A stretch of 64,000 nt of DNA, from NCBI GenBank assembly GCA_945859605.1, contig OX243825.1, positions 24,419,227 through 24,483,226 on the forward strand, written 5' to 3'. This DNA is from Lumbricus rubellus. Its lineage: Eukaryota; Annelida; Clitellata; Crassiclitellata; Lumbricidae. The notes under the pieces were generated by a model. The model made no database searches and was not told where the DNA came from. It saw only the letters and a list, made by a program, of their open reading frames with translations. The translations under genes and the position numbers were made by a program. Positions 49,431 to 59,813 of the stretch are shown one piece after another; positions within the stretch are counted from its first letter, which is position 1; the number at the start of each line of letters is the position of its first letter.

Positions 49431-50810
49431 CAGTGGCGGCTCTACAGAGGAGGCCAGGGGGGCAGCTGCCCTCCTTGCTGAGCTCGTGCCCCCAGTTGCC
49501 CCCCCAGATTTTTGCGTCCAATTTATTGCAAAATGTGTTACATACTGCTTACTTATTTCAAGTTATTTGCTTAGACATAATTAAAGATTCACTTATTAAT
49601 ATTATATTTTCGCGTTAGTAATTATTACTCACACAACACTTACTTACTTGCTCATAATATGATATATCTAGTCAATAATGGCATGCTCGTAAGTCTTTGG
49701 TATGAACTATGTATTTAGGATCGTTGGTTTATTTGCGTTAAAGCTCTTCCGGAAGTTCCGGTCATTGCGGTCAATCTTTCTTTCATGCGATTGATTCGCA
49801 CGCGGTCGGTTACAGAACTTTCAAGGAGAATAGAGAAGAGACAGGTACATTTATAAGCACTCTGTTCTTCAAAGCAGAAGAGCAATGTAGGAATTGTAAC
49901 ATTGAACCAGTATTAGCCAAACAGCGTGTTCGTAAAATGCCTAGGCGCTTTGATTGTTCTGCTGTTGATGAAAGCGTGGGGCATCGTTCTGAAGTGGACA
50001 CACAGACTGCATTTAGGCAACATATCTACTATCCGGTTATTGATTGCATCATTTCTGAATTGGCAAGACGATTTTCTGACCATTCTCTTACTGTTATGAT
50101 TGGCATTCAGGCGTTAACTCCAAAACACAAGTCTTTTCTAAATTACGATTGCATTGAGTCATTTGCTCACCTGTACAAAAGTGATATTGAAGATCTAGGC
50201 CACGAGATTCCTCAAGTAGGGCGTTTGTTGCAGCGTTCGGGTACATGCACAACCAATATGTCCACAACGGAAGACCTGGCTTGTTTTTTAGAACCATATA
50301 AACTTGCTTTTCATGAATTGTATAGACTTTTGAACATAGCTATTGTTTTACCAGTGACATCGGCAGCATGTGAACGTAGCTTTTCTACTCTGAAATTAAT
50401 TAAAACATATCTGCGAAGTACCATGTCTGATGTTCGGTTAAGTAGTTTAGCAATGCTGTCAATTGAATCTGTTCGTGCAGAATCAATTAATATGGATGCT
50501 TTTGTGGACGAGTTTGATTCGAGGCACAACAATCGTAAACTTGCTCTTCATTAACTGTATGTACATGTATTGTGTCTAATTGATGTTTGAATTGTAAATT
50601 AAGTTATTCTGTTTTCAAAATTGATATTTATGTGTATAGCTTAAGGTTGTCGCTACCGTCGCTACGAAAGATAACTTTTCAGTGCCCTTCTGTGTGGATT
50701 CATGTATGTTGTGCAATAGGTTTTTATAGGCCAGGCTTTAAGCTGACCCCCCATAACGTCCCTTTGCCCCCCATTGCCCCTCCTGTTGGAAAAACCTAGA
50801 GCCGCCACTG
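49431..50810 (+). mobile_element. Deleted hAT element with transposase C-terminus
   Basis: The ends are CAGTGGCGGCTCTA and TAGAGCCGCCACTG, and the 8-bp target duplication CCTCGTTG lies at 49423-49430 and 50811-50818. It carries only the 3' part of a transposase gene, so it is an internal-deletion derivative that could move only with help from an intact relative. Confidence 0.93.
49840..50554 (+). pseudogene. hAT transposase, C-terminal half with dimerisation domain
   Basis: The intact frame runs to a TAA at 50554. The C-terminus VLPVTSAACERSFSTLKLIK, TYLRSTMSDVRLSSLAMLSI is the hAT dimerisation motif (P...A..ER.FS.L..IK...R..M...RL..L..L). The part before it (PRRFDCSAVDES, LACFLEPYKL) resembles ZMYM1/TTF-type hAT proteins. 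The N-terminal zinc finger and the first catalytic Asp region are missing, and upstream sequence is closed by stops. Confidence 0.88.
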
Positions 50811-50862
50811 CCTCGTTGGGTCCCACCTTGCTGGGTTCCACCTCGTTGGGTTCCACCTCCAG

Positions 50863-51100
50863 TGGCAGCGCCAGGATTTCAGGTTTGGGGGGCTGAAGCC
50901 CTAAGCCCAACTTAAATTTTTTACGAAGCGCCGAAAGCGCCAAGTTGCGAGTGCCGAAGGCACGAAGCCCATACCGACTAGGGGTCTGGGGAGCGTCGTA
51001 AGCTCTCCCAGCGGGGTCTGGGGCGGAGCCCCAGCCGCCAACGCATTTTTGGCTCTGTTGACCTCAACTGGAACAATTTTTATGCTCTTTCTGCCAGCTA
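50863..51100. mobile_element. One end of a further DNA transposon
   Basis: CAGTGGCAGCGCCAGGATTT followed by GGGGGGCTGAAGCCC and a GGGTCTGGGGNGGAGCCCC repeat is a typical hAT-like terminal region. The matching right end was not found, and an RTE-like LINE starts about 240 bp on. Confidence 0.45.
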
Positions 51101-51104
51101 TTAC

Positions 51105-51635
51105 ATGAACGATAAAATCATGAAAACTTCTATAAGAAGTCGAGAGATTAGTATACAGACAAAGATAAAGATCATCAAAACATACATATTCAGTGTACTG
51201 TTATATGCATGTGAAACATGGACGCTACGCAAACATGACAAGGACAAACTATTAGCATTCGAGATGAAGTGCTACAGAAGGACACTCCGCATCAGATGGC
51301 AGCAGAAGATAACGAACAAGGAAGTACGCATAAGAGTGAAAAACACCAGAAACATCATACAGCAAATAATGGAAAGAAAGCTCAATTTCTTCGGACATGT
51401 TTGCCGGATGAACAACAACCGATTAGTAAAGCAGACCATATTCGGAATGATCGACGGTACGGGAATCAGAGGAAGACCAAGTAGAGAATGGTTGGACGAT
51501 GTAAGGGATTGGTGTGGTATGGATATACACGGACTCAGCCTAATAGCACAGGAGAAGAGTAAATGGAGAAAACAGTGAAACTTGCGATTGACACCAACGG
51601 GTGTTGAACCCACGGACAATGATGATGATGATGAG
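51105..51635 (+). pseudogene. RTE-like LINE, ORF2 C-terminus and 3' tail
   Basis: The open frame (157 codons) encodes KIKIIKTYIFSVLLYACETW, ..FEMKCYRRTLRIRWQQKITN, LNFFGHVCRMNN, GRPSREWLDDVRDWCG. This is the region after the RT of RTE-type non-LTR elements (YACETWT, FEMKC.R..L.I.W, GHV.RM, GRP...WLDD). It ends with hairpin ACACCAACGGGTGT (51591-51604) and an ATG trinucleotide tail (51618-51635). It is 5'-truncated. Confidence 0.85.
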
Positions 51636-51639
51636 TATT

Positions 51640-52295
51640 CAGCTACCGTCCAATACCCTATAGCACAAGCCAACTAAGTGCTACGATCTTGCTTGCACGT
51701 TGCAATCCTCCAATTATGTAGTATCTGATCTAAGATGTAAGTAGGCCTAGGCCTAAACCTCTGCGCCCGATTCCAATATCAGAGAAGTTGTAGGCTAATA
51801 GCCGCCAGCCACAATTAAGTAGCCAATAGACACGTCCTCATTTGTCTTATCCATAAACATTTCGATAGATTAGAAGTTTATGTTCTATCAGATCAGCATA
51901 TTAATGCCAAGTCAATTGAGATGTTAAAATATAAAACTCGATATCGACCGTATGCATGCCATAGATGCCTAGTTTTGTTTGTGCAGGCCGATTAATTATA
52001 AGTATCTACAGGCTCATGTTCAAATATTTCCACTAGCCCCTCCCATAACCCAACATCGACTAGGCCTATACATCAAAATCAAATACACCTGTAATTACCT
52101 CCCCTCGCCTATAGATTCAGCGGTGTCCAGCCATCCGTCACATAACTTCAATGTCAGGTTGTTTAATTAACGGACTTAAACCTGTAGGGCTCCTTTGTTT
52201 GAGTGTAGTCACTTGACTGACCAAGAAAGCAGACGAAATGTCTTGATTTGGTTATGGCAATACAAAATGGCCTGCTCCACGGAGAATTTGTGACT
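51640..52295. other. No gene seen
   Basis: AT-rich intergenic sequence with AGGCCTA motifs; no supported feature. Confidence 0.45.
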
Positions 52296-52448
52296 CGAAA
52301 CCAGAGTCACTGAGTCAAATTTCGAGTCCAGGGCTTCGAGTCCGAGTCCAAGTCCTAGTCCTGACAGCCTGAGTCCGAGTCCGCAAAGAATCGGTCTCGA
52401 GTCGGACTCGAGTCTTTTGCCGGATTCGAGTAGGCTACTACATCACTG
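52296..52448. mobile_element. GAGTCC-repeat transposon end
   Basis: Hexamer-like GAGTCC/GACTCG repeats end at the right with ACTACATCACTG; read inwards this is CAGTGATGTAGT, a hAT-type terminus. The left end was not resolved. Confidence 0.45.
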
Positions 52449-52699
52449 AATTAGCCAGTGCACAGGTACAAGCCAACTGTGCGGAAGCAATTTTATGCCC
52501 CAAATAAATTCTTGGCAGAGAAAAGTTCTGGCAATCTTGCGGCAGGACAACGACCATGGCAGGGCACAGCTTTTTTTTACCAGAACCAGATTTTCCCTAG
52601 TGAGGCTAGTGTAGCACCGCCACCTATTACAAACTGACATATAAAATATTATTTCCGCGCTTTCGCCAGTGTCAGACTCTGACTCAAGTTTCATTCTAC

Positions 52700-52985
52700 C
52701 GATGTCAGCTTTTCACTCCGGCTTTTGTCTCTCTGCATGGCCGCCTTTCACTGCGCTCAGCTACCCGTGGAGACTTCCTAGCCCCTTGTTCGCGTAGCCT
52801 ACGTCACCATGCAGCGAAGAGCATTCCTGGTAGGGAGTCCAGCTATCTGGAATAGCTTTCTGGTGGGTCTCCTCTCGCTTCCTCTGGCTCTGTAGGCTCT
52901 TTCTTTCGTCTTCTTAAGACTTTCCTTTTTGACCAAACCTGGGCTGGCAGCGCCTTTGAGCCGGTTTATTTATTGGGCTCTATAT
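52700..52985 (+). pseudogene. L2/CR1-like LINE 3' end
   Basis: Broken frames give RRAFLVGSPAIWNSF and a RLSFLTK..GAL-type end, in the style of (G)RRAFSV.GP.IWNSLP at the 3' end of L2-type ORF2. It finishes near ttgggctctatatacattta. Confidence 0.65.
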
Positions 52986-53219
52986 ACATTTATATGACTG
53001 ATTGCATGAATTCGTTTAAAAAAAAGTGTATACTGAGCCCCCACTGCCCCCTCCCAGTGTAGACCCACACAATAATTATAATAACACCATTTCATAATGC
53101 GGTATGGCGCTTGAGTTCCGATCTGATGAGGTGATTCTAGGACGTTTCATCCCAGGACGTTTCATCCCAGGACGATTCATCCCCGGACGATTCATCCCGG
53201 ACGATTCATCCAGTGGACG

Positions 53220-53538
53220 CATAGGCGTACGGGAGATTTCAGCAGTGGGGGGAAAGATTGAACTTGTGCCCGAAAAATATATCCATCAAACCATAAAAAA
53301 GTTGAGGACCTTTTTTTAGTCATTCGGTCTGTCTTTGCCCGAAAAACCGGACTTGCCCGAAAGTTGACGACCTTGTTTTTAGTCATTTGGTTTGTCTTTG
53401 CCCGAAAAACCCGACTTGCCCGAAAGTTGACGACCTTTTTTTAGTCATTCGGTAAAAAATTCGAAAAACCAACCAGACTTGCCCGAAATTGGGGGGGGGG
53501 CAATTGCCCTTCCTGCACCTCCGCCTCGTACGCCTATG
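53220..53538. mobile_element. hAT MITE with three internal 62-bp repeats
   Basis: The ends CATAGGCGTACGGGAG and CTCGTACGCCTATG are flanked by the 8-bp duplication AGTGGACG (53212-53219 and 53539-53546). Inside are three copies of a unit with TTGACGACCTTTTTTTAGTC and TTTGCCCGAAAAACC. It is inserted in the satellite arm of the 53133-59805 fold-back. Confidence 0.88.
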
Positions 53539-53806
53539 AGTGGACGTTTCATCCCCGGACGGTTCATCTCACGGACGGTTCATCCAGTGGACAGTTCATC
53601 CCAGGCCGTTTCATCCCAGGACGTTTCATCCCAATGGACAATTATTAGAGAGAATAATATGATACATTAGTCGAACCTCAAGTATACGTCCAGATTAATT
53701 TAAAATGGTTTTTTATCCCTGGCTTACCCCCACCTCCCTAGAAAGCACTATTATGTGTTCTTTAGCACCTTATGTGTTCTTTATGATATTTAATTACTGA
53801 CGATAC

Positions 53807-54321
53807 TGTAAGCTGATATAATATAGTTATAGGGCCTACAGCGGTCAGTGTGTTGTTTGTACACTCGCGACCGCGCCAGACATACCAGCTGCGTTTTGGG
53901 CGCGCGTTTCCAGACGCCTTGTCTAGACATGGCCGATCGAGGGTTGCGTGTACGAAAGAGAGATAGAGAGAAGGAGTGAGTGTGAGAAGGAAGAGTGGCG
54001 AGTTAGACGGTGATAAGTGCAGTAGTAGTAGGAGTTGACTAGGGTTGTGGAGAAGTGTTGTAGTTGCTGTGATAATGCAAGGATAGACATTATCGTGTTG
54101 TTGCTGCTGTTTCATTTTACGTTGGATTTGATATAATATACTATTAACCTGTCGTCGTTGTCGTTGAAGTAAAACAGTGAAAGACTGTAGAATAGAAACT
54201 TTAACTAGCCAGTAGAGTAAAGTCAGTTAAGTCAGTAGGGATAGGCTTAGGCTACTGATGAACGATATTGAAAAGCTACCGAGGAGACTGGAGGTCAACT
54301 AGAGGATAGAAGGGGTTGACA
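53807..54321 (+). repeat. 5' LTR (515 bp)
   Basis: It begins TGTAAGCTGATATAATATAG and ends GGGGTTGACA, giving the TG..CA ends usual for LTRs. Promoter and poly(A) signals were not resolved. A 117-codon minus-strand frame that appears in both LTRs is a by-product. Confidence 0.95.
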
Positions 54322-54326
54322 TTATT

Positions 54327-54352
54327 TGGTGCAGCACGGTGGGATTCGAATC
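54327..54352 (+). other. Primer binding site, tRNA-Leu-like
   Basis: Five bases after the 5' LTR, TGGTGCAGCACGGTGGGATT, CGAA is complementary to the 3' end of a tRNA (CCA, acceptor strand, T-arm AATCCCAC). The best match I can recall is tRNA-Leu, with one extra base. The assignment is tentative. Confidence 0.55.
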
Positions 54353-54728
54353 TGCGAACGGTTGGATTTGTATCTACGAACGGTGTGATATTTCTCTACG
54401 AATGTTGTGATATTTCTCTACGGATGTTGTGATATTTCTCTACGGATGTTTGGATATTTCTGCGGATACTGATATTCTCATATACGGAAGGAACGATATC
54501 TGGGACCTTATCGAAGCTACGGATGCTAATTTCTTATCGCAACGACGGATTCTCCCGTGCGCTCGTGAGAAGCAACCTGATCAACAGTTCATCGATTATC
54601 TATACGACGTTTCTCACCGTCGTACGAGAAACGACAACTCAACGACTGAAAGGTAGGAGAACTTGCTTGTCTGATAAAGGAGCAGTGATCTTTGAAGTAA
54701 AGAAGTAAGAAACAACAAATAATTTAAG

Positions 54729-56704
54729 ATGGAGAAACTTACGGAGCAAAGGCAGGCAGCTATTAAAAAGATGTCGTCTGAAAGATTAATAAAGTTATTA
54801 ATCGAAGCAGGCCTTGATGCAGAAGAAGTCGAACAGATGTCGAGGGAACATTTAATGAGATCTTTAGCTGAGGTTTGGGCGGAGAAAGAAGCTGAAGAAG
54901 AAGGTGCTATTGGAGGCGCTGAAGGAAAGCCAATTGAGAAACCACCGGCACCGATGTCCATAGAGGCGTTGCTACAATTCATGATGATGAGTAGACAAGA
55001 AGAAAAGGAAAAAGAAGAGCGACGCAGGCAAGAAGAGAAAGAAAAAGAAGAGCAACGCAGACAAGAAGAAAAGGAAAAAAGAAGAGCGACGCAGGCAAGA
55101 AGAGAAAGAGAAAGAAGAGCAACGCAGGCAAGAGGAGAGAGAACGAGCAGAAAGAGCAGAGAAGATTAGGCAACAAGAGATTGACATGCAGAGGCAACAA
55201 TTCCAGCTGCAGTTAGAACAAATGAAAATAGATCGTGACGAAGCAGAACGACGAAGGATGGAATTAATGATAGAATATGAAAGAGCAAGAAGAAGCGATG
55301 AAGAAATACGGAGACAGCAGATTGAGGACAAAAAGGCTCGTGAGGAAGAAAAGGAAAAGATGCGTTTACAAGAACTGCAAAGAGCCGAAGAGATTCGACA
55401 GGAAGAATTCCAAACCGAAAAAGACAATTTGGAAAAAGCGGAAAGAGAAAGAGAAGAACAGATGCAATTAGAACAAAAGAAACTTGCTATTAAGGAAGCT
55501 CAACTCCAGGAAATGGCTATTGAAAAGGAGGAACGCAGAAAGCAGTTAGAACTGTTGCAGCAAACGATAGAACAAGAAGAACTGCGGAGGATAGAAGATC
55601 AAAACCGAAAAAGACAATTTGGAAAAAGCGGAAAGAGAAAGAGAAGAACAGATGCAATTAGAACAAAAGAAACTTGCTATTAAGGAAGCTCAACTCCAGG
55701 AAATGGCTATTGAAAAGGAGGAACGCAGAAAGCAGTTAGAACTGTTGCAGCAAACGATAGAACAAGAAGAACTGCGGAGGATAGAAGATCAAAATAGACT
55801 GAAGAAGAAAGACGAAGACGATAGAAGGAGTCGTGAGGAATCAGAACAAAATATATATAGGCTCAGAGAAAGTGAGACAATGGTGTCAAATATTAAGAAG
55901 ATTGGTGATGCAATGAAACATGTGTTACCGAAGATGCCGTATGATATGATGGAAGTGCCATTATATTTTGAGACAGTTGAAAATGCATTCAATAGTTTTG
56001 CTGTGGAACAACAATATTGGGTGAAATTGTTATTGCCACTGATGACAACGAGAGCGCGAACTGTATTGAACCGCGTGTCTTTTGATGATCTAGACAAGTA
56101 CGATGTCGTCAAAGAGCATTTATTGAAAGAATTCAAGCTAACGGCTCGAGAGTACAGATCAAGATTTGTAGATGCCAAGAAAACTGTGGAAGAAACGAAA
56201 ACGATGTTTACGGCAAGATTGAAGAATCTGTTGAATTATTATGTCAGAAGTAGACGAGTGGGCAAAGACTACGAGAAGCTGTTTGATTTGTTAGTGGCGG
56301 ATAAGCTGAAAGAATGTTTACCACCAGGTCCACTACAGTTCGTCTTAGCAAAAGAGGGTACAGAATGCTTGGAAGCTAGTAACGTTGCAGACCTCGCAGA
56401 CATACATGTAAACAATCGAATTGGTGTAATGTTTCAAGACAAACCAAAATATGAATCAGGGGGCAATAGTCCAAAGCAAACCAAGTGGAACAGCACTAAC
56501 AAAGAAACTGGAAGCCAAGTCAAAAGTAATTATCTAAAGAAAGATAATTTCTCTGGAAGGCAGTGGTGGCAAGATAAAAAAAACAGTCAACGTGGGACAG
56601 ACAAGTCTACAATCGAACTCCACCATTGGGACGCCCAACAGAAAGCAATGCAGCATACAATCCGTACAACAAGTGGGAGAACAATGAGCAAAGAGGTTTT
56701 GTAA
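54729..56704 (+). pseudogene. gag gene, frame-shifted and internally duplicated
   Basis: The reading starts MEKLTEQRQAAIKKMSSE at 54729, then a long charged coiled coil of (RR)QEEKEKEE type repeats, then a capsid-like segment with PYDMMEVPLYFETVENAF and a region resembling retrotransposon gag. It is broken twice. An extra A in the A6 run at 55075-55080 shifts frame, and a 190-bp tandem duplication (about 55412-55601 repeated at 55602-55791) shifts it again. The protein is structural in related elements. The duplicate copies are almost identical, so the duplication is recent. Confidence 0.88.
56576..56583 (+). other. A8 run at the gag/zinc-knuckle frame change
   Basis: The reading frame of gag changes by -1 near an eight-A run, so that the zinc knuckle and pol follow in another frame. 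This could be a programmed slippery site or a simple indel. Because the zinc knuckle is normally part of gag, an indel is somewhat more likely. Confidence 0.4.
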
Positions 56705-59010
56705 AGAAACGTTGCCACAACTGTCAGTCAGACAAACATTTGGTAAAACATTGTCAAGCACCAGGAGCGACAAAACTGAGAAATAGTAGGAGTGCAGAAA
56801 ATCTTCGAGTGAACCAGATACAAGTAATGGATGCACCGTATGAACTGGACGAACATGATGACCGAGAAACAGAAGTGAAGTCTGTGATGAAGTGTACGCC
56901 TCAGTTTACCACGCAAAAAGAAATAATAAAGTCTGCTCCCATTACAGAAATTGGTCGAGAAACACTAAGTAAAGATGACTGTCAACGCATGAAGAAGATT
57001 GTATTGCAGCATGTGACTGTAGAAATACGTGGAGATAATAACAGTGGACCTCCTGTACAAGTCAAAGCATTGATTGACTCTGGGACAGAGATACCAGTAA
57101 TCAACGAGGAACTACTGAAAGGAGCGATAGTAGAAGAAATTGGCAGAGTGCATTTTCAATGTATGGTTGGAGAGCCTATTCCAGCTAAGTTAGTGAAGAT
57201 CGATGTGAGAATGAGTGGTCAGACGGTAGGAGAAGATCTGAAGGAAAGGAAAATAAATATTGCGCCATATTCAACGTTGGTGTGTGCCAGCATTCCAGCA
57301 GAACTGTGTAGAGAAAACAAAGAAAGGTTCCTGCTACATCCGAAGATAATTGCAGAACTGAAAGTGATTCTACCAGTGAGTTTATTGCAAGAAGAATTAC
57401 AAGCGCATGTGACTACAAGAGCACAGAGTCGGAGAACAGAAGTCGAAGACGAAGAAGAGGAACAGCTAAATGAAAGTTTGCTAGACGATGACACTGAAAG
57501 CGAAGATGAACACAGTATTCAAGAAGAAGAAGGAATAACATCCGAGAACAATGAAAATGAAGAAGAGATGGCTGCATGTGAACGAAATGATAGTGATGAT
57601 TCTGGGAGCGATGTGGAAATTGGTACGAGCATGAGAGAATTGTTTACGGAGAATACGAATGATGAAAGACAGGTGGAAGATGCAAAGAAATTGAAGAAGC
57701 AAAAACAGTATGCCAGCCAATATAACAAGAAAGCAAAATATAAAGAATTCGAACCAGGAGAAAACGTCATTGTACTATATCCGACGTCAACCAACAAATT
57801 GATCTCACGATGGCATGGTCCATGTACTGTCCTACAAAGAAGATCCAAATATTCATATCTCGTGGACATGAATGAAAATGGTCGACGAATTGTGCATGCC
57901 AACAAAATGAGAAAGTTCATCACAAGAACATTATCATGTGGTCGTATCGTGGAAGAGGACGACGAATTCGGATCAGTGGTAGAGCTACCATTGAAAGAAG
58001 ACCATGCAGAGACGACACAGAAATCGCTGCAATTGAACTATGAACAGATTGGACATCTTACGAGCGAACAACAGGAACAGTTACTGGATGTACTGAATCG
58101 TTACGCAGACAGATTTTCGGACAAACCTGGATTATGTACACTGGTAGAACATGAAGTGGTGTTGAAACCGGACTTTCGAGAGAAGGAGTTCATGGCATAT
58201 CGCATACCACTAATATATCGTGCAGAAGTGGAAAAACAAATACAAGAGATGCTGAAAGAAAACATCATTCAACCGTCATCAAGCAGAATGGCAAGTCCAC
58301 TTGTCATTGTCAAGAAGAAGAATGGATCCTTGAGATTGGCTTGTGACTACAGGTATATTAATTCCTTTACTGAAAATTGCCGATATCCAATGCCGATCGT
58401 CAATGATGTCTTGAGCAAAGTCGGGAAATCCAAGTTTATTTCCGTCTTGGACTGTCGCAGTGCCTACTGGACTTGTCCCGTGAAGAAGAGCGATCAATGG
58501 AAAACGGCGTTTGTTACTCATAATGGACTGTACGAGTTTACACGTGTGCCATTCGGCATGATTAACGCCGAACGGACTTTTGTAAAAGCGATTAACATGA
58601 TTTTACAACCGATAAATGATTTCATTGAACCGTATGTGGATGACATTGCAGTACATTCTGATGATTGGAACATTCATTTAAGACATTTAGAATTGTTTTT
58701 GAAACAAATAAGATTGCATAATGTGACATTGAACTTGAAGACATATGTGTTTGGTAAGAGTGAGGTGAAATTCATCGGTCACCTTATAGGATCAGAACCA
58801 ATAATAATTTCTAAGATCAATGTGTTTACAGATCACAATCCTTTAGTTTATTTGAATGAATCAATGTCGAAGTCTGCTAAGTTAGTCAGATGGTCATTAT
58901 CATTACAAAATTTTGATATTCTGTTGAACTACAAGAAGGGAAAGCTGAATGTAGTAGCTGACTGTTTATCTAGATTATGGTGTAAGATATTTTATGATGC
59001 ATTACTGTAA
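56626..59010 (+). pseudogene. pol: zinc knuckle, protease, integrase tail, RT, RNase H tail
   Basis: One open frame of 794 codons. CHNCQSDKHLVKHC (about residues 30-43) is a CCHC knuckle. ALIDSGTEIPVI (about 149-160) is the aspartic protease motif. FEPGENVIVLYP..HGPCTVLQRRSKYSYLV..VHANKMRKF (about 373-430) is the GPY/F-like integrase C-terminus. RT follows: KKNGSLRLACDYR, VLDCRSAYW (motif A Asp), FGMINAERTF and YVDDIAVHS (catalytic YVDD, about 682). The frame then jumps from IGSEPIIIS to VFTDHNPLVYLN..VVADCLSRL, the end of RNase H. The integrase zinc-binding and DDE core and most of RNase H are absent, joined in frame by deletion. An acidic low-complexity stretch occupies the place of the integrase core. 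Confidence 0.9.
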
Positions 59011-59072
59011 GAATTGTTAGTATTGTTTTAATTCATGTACGTTCGCTAATTTTTAAAGATAATTAGCTCTCT

Positions 59073-59094
59073 TTAAAAGAAAGGAAAGAGGTAA
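59073..59094 (+). other. Polypurine tract
   Basis: The run AAAAGAAAGGAAAGAGG lies immediately before the 3' LTR, separated by TAA. It is the expected start site of plus-strand DNA synthesis. Confidence 0.7.
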
Positions 59095-59608
59095 TGTAAG
59101 CTGATATAATATAGTATAGGGCCTACAGCGGTCAGTGTGTTGTTTGTACACTCGCGACCGCGCCAGACATACCAGCTGCGTTTTGGGCGCGCGTTTCCAG
59201 ACGCCTTGTCTAGACATGGCCGATCGAGGGTTGCGTGTACGAAAGAGAGATAGAGAGAAGGAGTGAGTGTGAGAAGGAAGAGTGGCGAGTTAGACGGTGA
59301 TAAGTGCAGTAGTAGTAGGAGTTGACTAGGGTTGTGGAGAAGTGTTGTAGTTGCTGTGATAATGCAAGGATAGACATTATCGTGTTGTTGTTGCTGTTTC
59401 ATTTTACGTTGGATTTGATATAATATACTATTAACCTGTCGTCGTTGTCGTTGAAGTAAAACAGTGAAAGACTGTAGATTAGAAACTTTAACTAGCCAGT
59501 AGAGTAAAGTCAGTTAAGTCAGTAGGGATAGGCTTAGGCTACTGATGAACCATATTGAAAAGCTACCGAGGAGACTGGAGGTCAACTAGAGGATAGAAGG
59601 GGTTGACA
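59095..59608 (+). repeat. 3' LTR (514 bp)
   Basis: Nearly identical to the 5' LTR. Differences seen: a missing T near the start, C/T in the GTTGTTGCTGCT stretch, A/T in CTGTAGAATAG, and G/C in GAACGATATTG. Confidence 0.95.
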
Positions 59609-59813
59609 GATACATTCTGCTATATTGTCCATTGGGATGAAACGTCCTGGGATGAAACGGCCTGGGATGAAACGTCCATTGGATGAAACGTCCGCTGGAT
59701 GAACCGTCCGGGATGAACCGTCCGGGGATGAAACGTCCACTGGATGAATCGTCCGGGACGAACCGTCCGGGGATGAATCGTCCGAGGATGAAACGTCCGG
59801 ATACCGATGAGGT

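Larger units (their letters stand above)
53807..59608 (+). mobile_element. Defective Gmr1-like Ty3/gypsy LTR retrotransposon
   Basis: This is a full-length insertion: 5' LTR 53807-54321, 3' LTR 59095-59608, and target duplication GATAC (53802-53806 and 59609-59613). The internal order is gag, zinc knuckle, aspartic protease, integrase C-terminal module, reverse transcriptase, RNase H tail. Integrase before RT is unlike ordinary Ty3/gypsy elements and is the hallmark of the Gmr1-like group described from deuterostomes. Most of the integrase core and RNase H are deleted and gag is frame-shifted, so the copy is non-autonomous. The two LTRs differ by about three substitutions and one indel, implying a recent insertion. 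Confidence 0.9.
53133..59805. mobile_element. Fold-back with tandem GGACGTTTCATCCC arms, split by younger insertions
   Basis: The left arm (53133-53640) and right arm (59625-59805) are tandem arrays of GGACGWTTCATCCC units in opposite orientation. The 8-bp duplication GATGAGGT lies at 53125-53132 and 59806-59813. The inner arm edges also match (CCAATGGACAAT at about 53631 and, inverted, at about 59627). A hAT MITE sits in the left arm and a 5.8-kb LTR element in the centre. Removing both leaves an element of about 0.54 kb of unique arm and centre sequence. Confidence 0.85.

Noticed and set aside
53762..54115. 117-codon minus-strand frame, repeated at 59073-59402
   Set aside because: It lies in the two LTRs on the antisense strand and has low-complexity composition.
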